Assembly (NCBI GenBank): GCA_905373565.1
Contig: CAJPTT010000187.1
Location: forward strand, 1-5,354
Direction: 5' to 3'
DNA length: 5,354 nt
DNA from: an uncultured Treponema sp.
GTDB taxonomy: Bacteria; Spirochaetota; Spirochaetia; Treponematales; Treponemataceae
Below, one piece after another: positions 3,931 to 5,354 of this stretch. The position numbers were made by a program, and so were the translations under genes. The notes under the pieces were generated by a model, which was not told the DNA's origin, made no database searches, and saw only the letters and a program-made list of their open reading frames with translations. Position 1 is the first letter of the stretch, and each line of letters opens with the position of its first letter.

Positions 3931-4972
3931 AGATACGCAACAACACCGTCTCAAAAAAGCAGCCCCGCTTTTAAACAGTATTATTTCGGTAACGGCAAGC
4001 GCAGCCGCAGCAGCAATCTGTTTGGCGGCGCAGAGCGAAGAACCGCTCGAAACGCTTATCGCGTTTTTTATTTCCCCTTTTACCAATACGTTTTATTTCG
4101 GCAATATGCTCGACCAAGCCTCACTCATTTTACTCTGTGCGATGGGTTTTATCCTTCCGGCAAAGGCAGGCTTTTTCAACCTCGGCGGCGAGGGGCAAGC
4201 GTATCTCGCTTCGTTTATCGCGGTGGAATTCGCATTGCTGACACCACAGCTCCCGCAGCCCTTCGGCCTTATCGCCGGATGTATACTCGCGGCTCTTTGC
4301 TCCGGCCTTTTAGGTTTTATTTCCGCTTTTTTGAAGCAATTTCTCGGCATTACCGAACTGATCAGCACCTATTTATTATCATGCGCACTGCTCCCGCTCA
4401 TCGACTACGGCGTGAATGACATATTCAGGGATTCTGCAAGCAATCTGATGGCAACCCCATATACAACTGAAAGCTGGTTCTTCACTTCTTTTTGGAATCC
4501 TTCGACATTGAATAGCAGCATCTTTTTTACGGTGATAATAACGGCGCTGCTTTTCTGGATGTTCAAGCGAACCCGCTACGGCTACGAACTCGGATTAACC
4601 GGCAATAACCGCGCCTTCGCACAATCCCAAGGAATTAAGGTCGGTTTAATTTCAGTCTTGGCGCTGACATTCGGCGCAGCATGCCACGGACTTGCGGGCG
4701 CATTCAGCGTATACGGCTCGCGGCACTATGTCTACGCGGGCATTACGTCGGGGCTGGGCTGGAGCGGTATCTCCGCCGCGCTTATCGGGCGCAATCATCC
4801 GTTGGGTGCGGTATTCGGCGCGCTCTTTTTTGCGTGGATGGAAGCAGGCGGCAAGGCTGCGATGCTCCAGACAAGCACCTCCTTTGACCTTTCGTCAATT
4901 GTGCAGGGGATTGCGTTTATATTGATAACGGTTGATTTTTTCCGGCAAAAACGAGGGGGAAGTCCTGTATGA
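3923..4972 (+). CDS. ABC importer permease, first subunit (NupP/PnrD-like)
   Basis: This 349-residue inner-membrane protein forms half of the transport channel. It is hydrophobic throughout, with a first membrane segment at about 16-36. Family motifs are plain: FFNLGGEGQAYLAS (84-97), matching the usual N-I-G-x-E-G-Q; ITELISTYLLS (143-153), matching the E-V-I-T-T stretch that is thought to contact the ATPase; RYGYELGLTGNN (218-229); and GLGWSGISAALIGRNHP (277-293). Length is normal for the longer of the two permeases in this family. The ATG lies inside the end of the ATPase gene (ATGAATAA, 8-nt overlap) with only a weak Shine-Dalgarno, which fits translational coupling. The substrate follows the binding protein: a nucleoside by precedent, unproven. 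Confidence 0.92.
   Translation: MNKDTQQHRLKKAAPLLNSIISVTASAAAAAICLAAQSEEPLETLIAFFISPFTNTFYFGNMLDQASLILLCAMGFILPAKAGFFNLGGEGQAYLASFIAVEFALLTPQLPQPFGLIAGCILAALCSGLLGFISAFLKQFLGITELISTYLLSCALLPLIDYGVNDIFRDSASNLMATPYTTESWFFTSFWNPSTLNSSIFFTVIITALLFWMFKRTRYGYELGLTGNNRAFAQSQGIKVGLISVLALTFGAACHGLAGAFSVYGSRHYVYAGITSGLGWSGISAALIGRNHPLGAVFGALFFAWMEAGGKAAMLQTSTSFDLSSIVQGIAFILITVDFFRQKRGGSPV
4953..4960 (+). promoter_or_regulatory. Ribosome-binding site of the second permease gene
   Basis: GAGGGGGA at 4953-4960 lies 8 nt before the ATG at 4969, inside the last codons of the first permease gene. It is the strongest-looking site within the operon. Confidence 0.7.
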
Positions 4973-5354
4973 TAACCGCATCGATTACTTTGATTGCACA
5001 AGCTGCGCCGCTGCTGATTGCCGCCTGCGCTGCCCTCGTTTCGGAATATGCAGGGCTGTTGAACGTCGGAATAGAAGGACTGATGCTTTTAAGCGCCTTT
5101 ACGGGAATCGGCGGGATTCTATTAACTGAAAGCCTCGGCGGTCTTATTCCGGGGCTTGCCGTCTCGCTTACGTTGGGGGCAGGGTTAAGTATGTTTATTA
5201 CCTATCTTGCTATCTATCGTAAGGCCAATATCTACATACTCGGACTTGCGGTAAACTTAACCGCCGCAGGCTTTGTTTCCATACTGAGCACACGGTTTTT
5301 CGGTAACCGGAGTATCGTTGCGCTGCCGCCGGAGCTGCTGCTTCAGCCGCAGCT
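4969..5354 (+). CDS. ABC importer permease, second subunit (NupQ/PnrE-like), 3' end beyond window
   Basis: The reading frame is open from ATG 4969 to the window edge, giving 128 codons of a family that usually has about 300. The N-terminus matches the shorter permease of BMP-type importers: PLLIAACAALVSEYAGLLN (14-32) running into NVGIEGLM (32-39), the counterpart of the N-I-G-I-E-G-M-M motif, then NIYILGLAVNLTAAG (87-101), matching the conserved I-x-G-x-x-x-N stretch. Several hydrophobic segments indicate an inner-membrane protein pairing with the upstream permease to form the channel. Its ATG overlaps the upstream TGA (ATGA, 4 nt), a typical coupled arrangement. No frameshift is seen in the visible part. 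Confidence 0.93.
   Translation, partial: MITASITLIAQAAPLLIAACAALVSEYAGLLNVGIEGLMLLSAFTGIGGILLTESLGGLIPGLAVSLTLGAGLSMFITYLAIYRKANIYILGLAVNLTAAGFVSILSTRFFGNRSIVALPPELLLQPQ

Noticed and set aside
2258..5001. Many other open frames of 60-90 codons on both strands within the ATPase and permease genes
   Set aside because: They are shadows of genes with clear family motifs; the GC-rich third positions explain the lack of stops.

Overview
The window reads as a piece of a spirochaete chromosome, most likely an oral-type Treponema. This is an inference from two things: the operon type (a BMP/PnrA-like solute-uptake system in a diderm-style arrangement) and the general look of the proteins. No rRNA or species marker is present, so the genus call is moderate and the species is open. 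Everything recognisable is on the + strand.

The left part (1-728) is a stable-RNA cluster. In order it holds the 3' part of tRNA-Ser(UGA), then tRNA-Ser(GCU), tRNA-Arg(GCG), tRNA-Ser(CGA), tRNA-Ser(GGA) and a small bacterial SRP RNA (4.5S type, ffs) that begins 2 nt after the last tRNA and ends in a T7 tract. All four serine anticodon classes lie together. No tRNA encodes its CCA tail. A candidate promoter at 490-516 would let tRNA-Ser(GGA) and ffs be expressed as their own unit.

The middle part (729-1179) has no convincing gene. Its first 240 bases are featureless. The rest is dense: a promoter with a perfect TATAAT, a tandem TATAGTTAA repeat at the expected transcription start, a perfect 14-bp terminator-like inverted repeat with a possible competing antiterminator, and three more strong hairpins that run up to the ribosome-binding site of the first transporter gene. 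This leader is the most interesting part of the window.

The right part (1180-5354) is a tightly packed ABC-importer operon of the BMP/PnrA/NupNOPQ type: periplasmic binding protein (1180-2202), double-domain ATPase (2212-3930), first permease (3923-4972) and the start of the second permease (4969 to the window edge). The binding protein would capture a ligand, a nucleoside by family precedent, and pass it to the two-permease channel. Import would be powered by the fused ATPase, whose second nucleotide site looks dead and whose two halves are joined by an unusually long Ser/Thr/Pro/Gln-rich linker. Gene spacings of +9, -8 and -4 nt indicate co-transcription and translational coupling.
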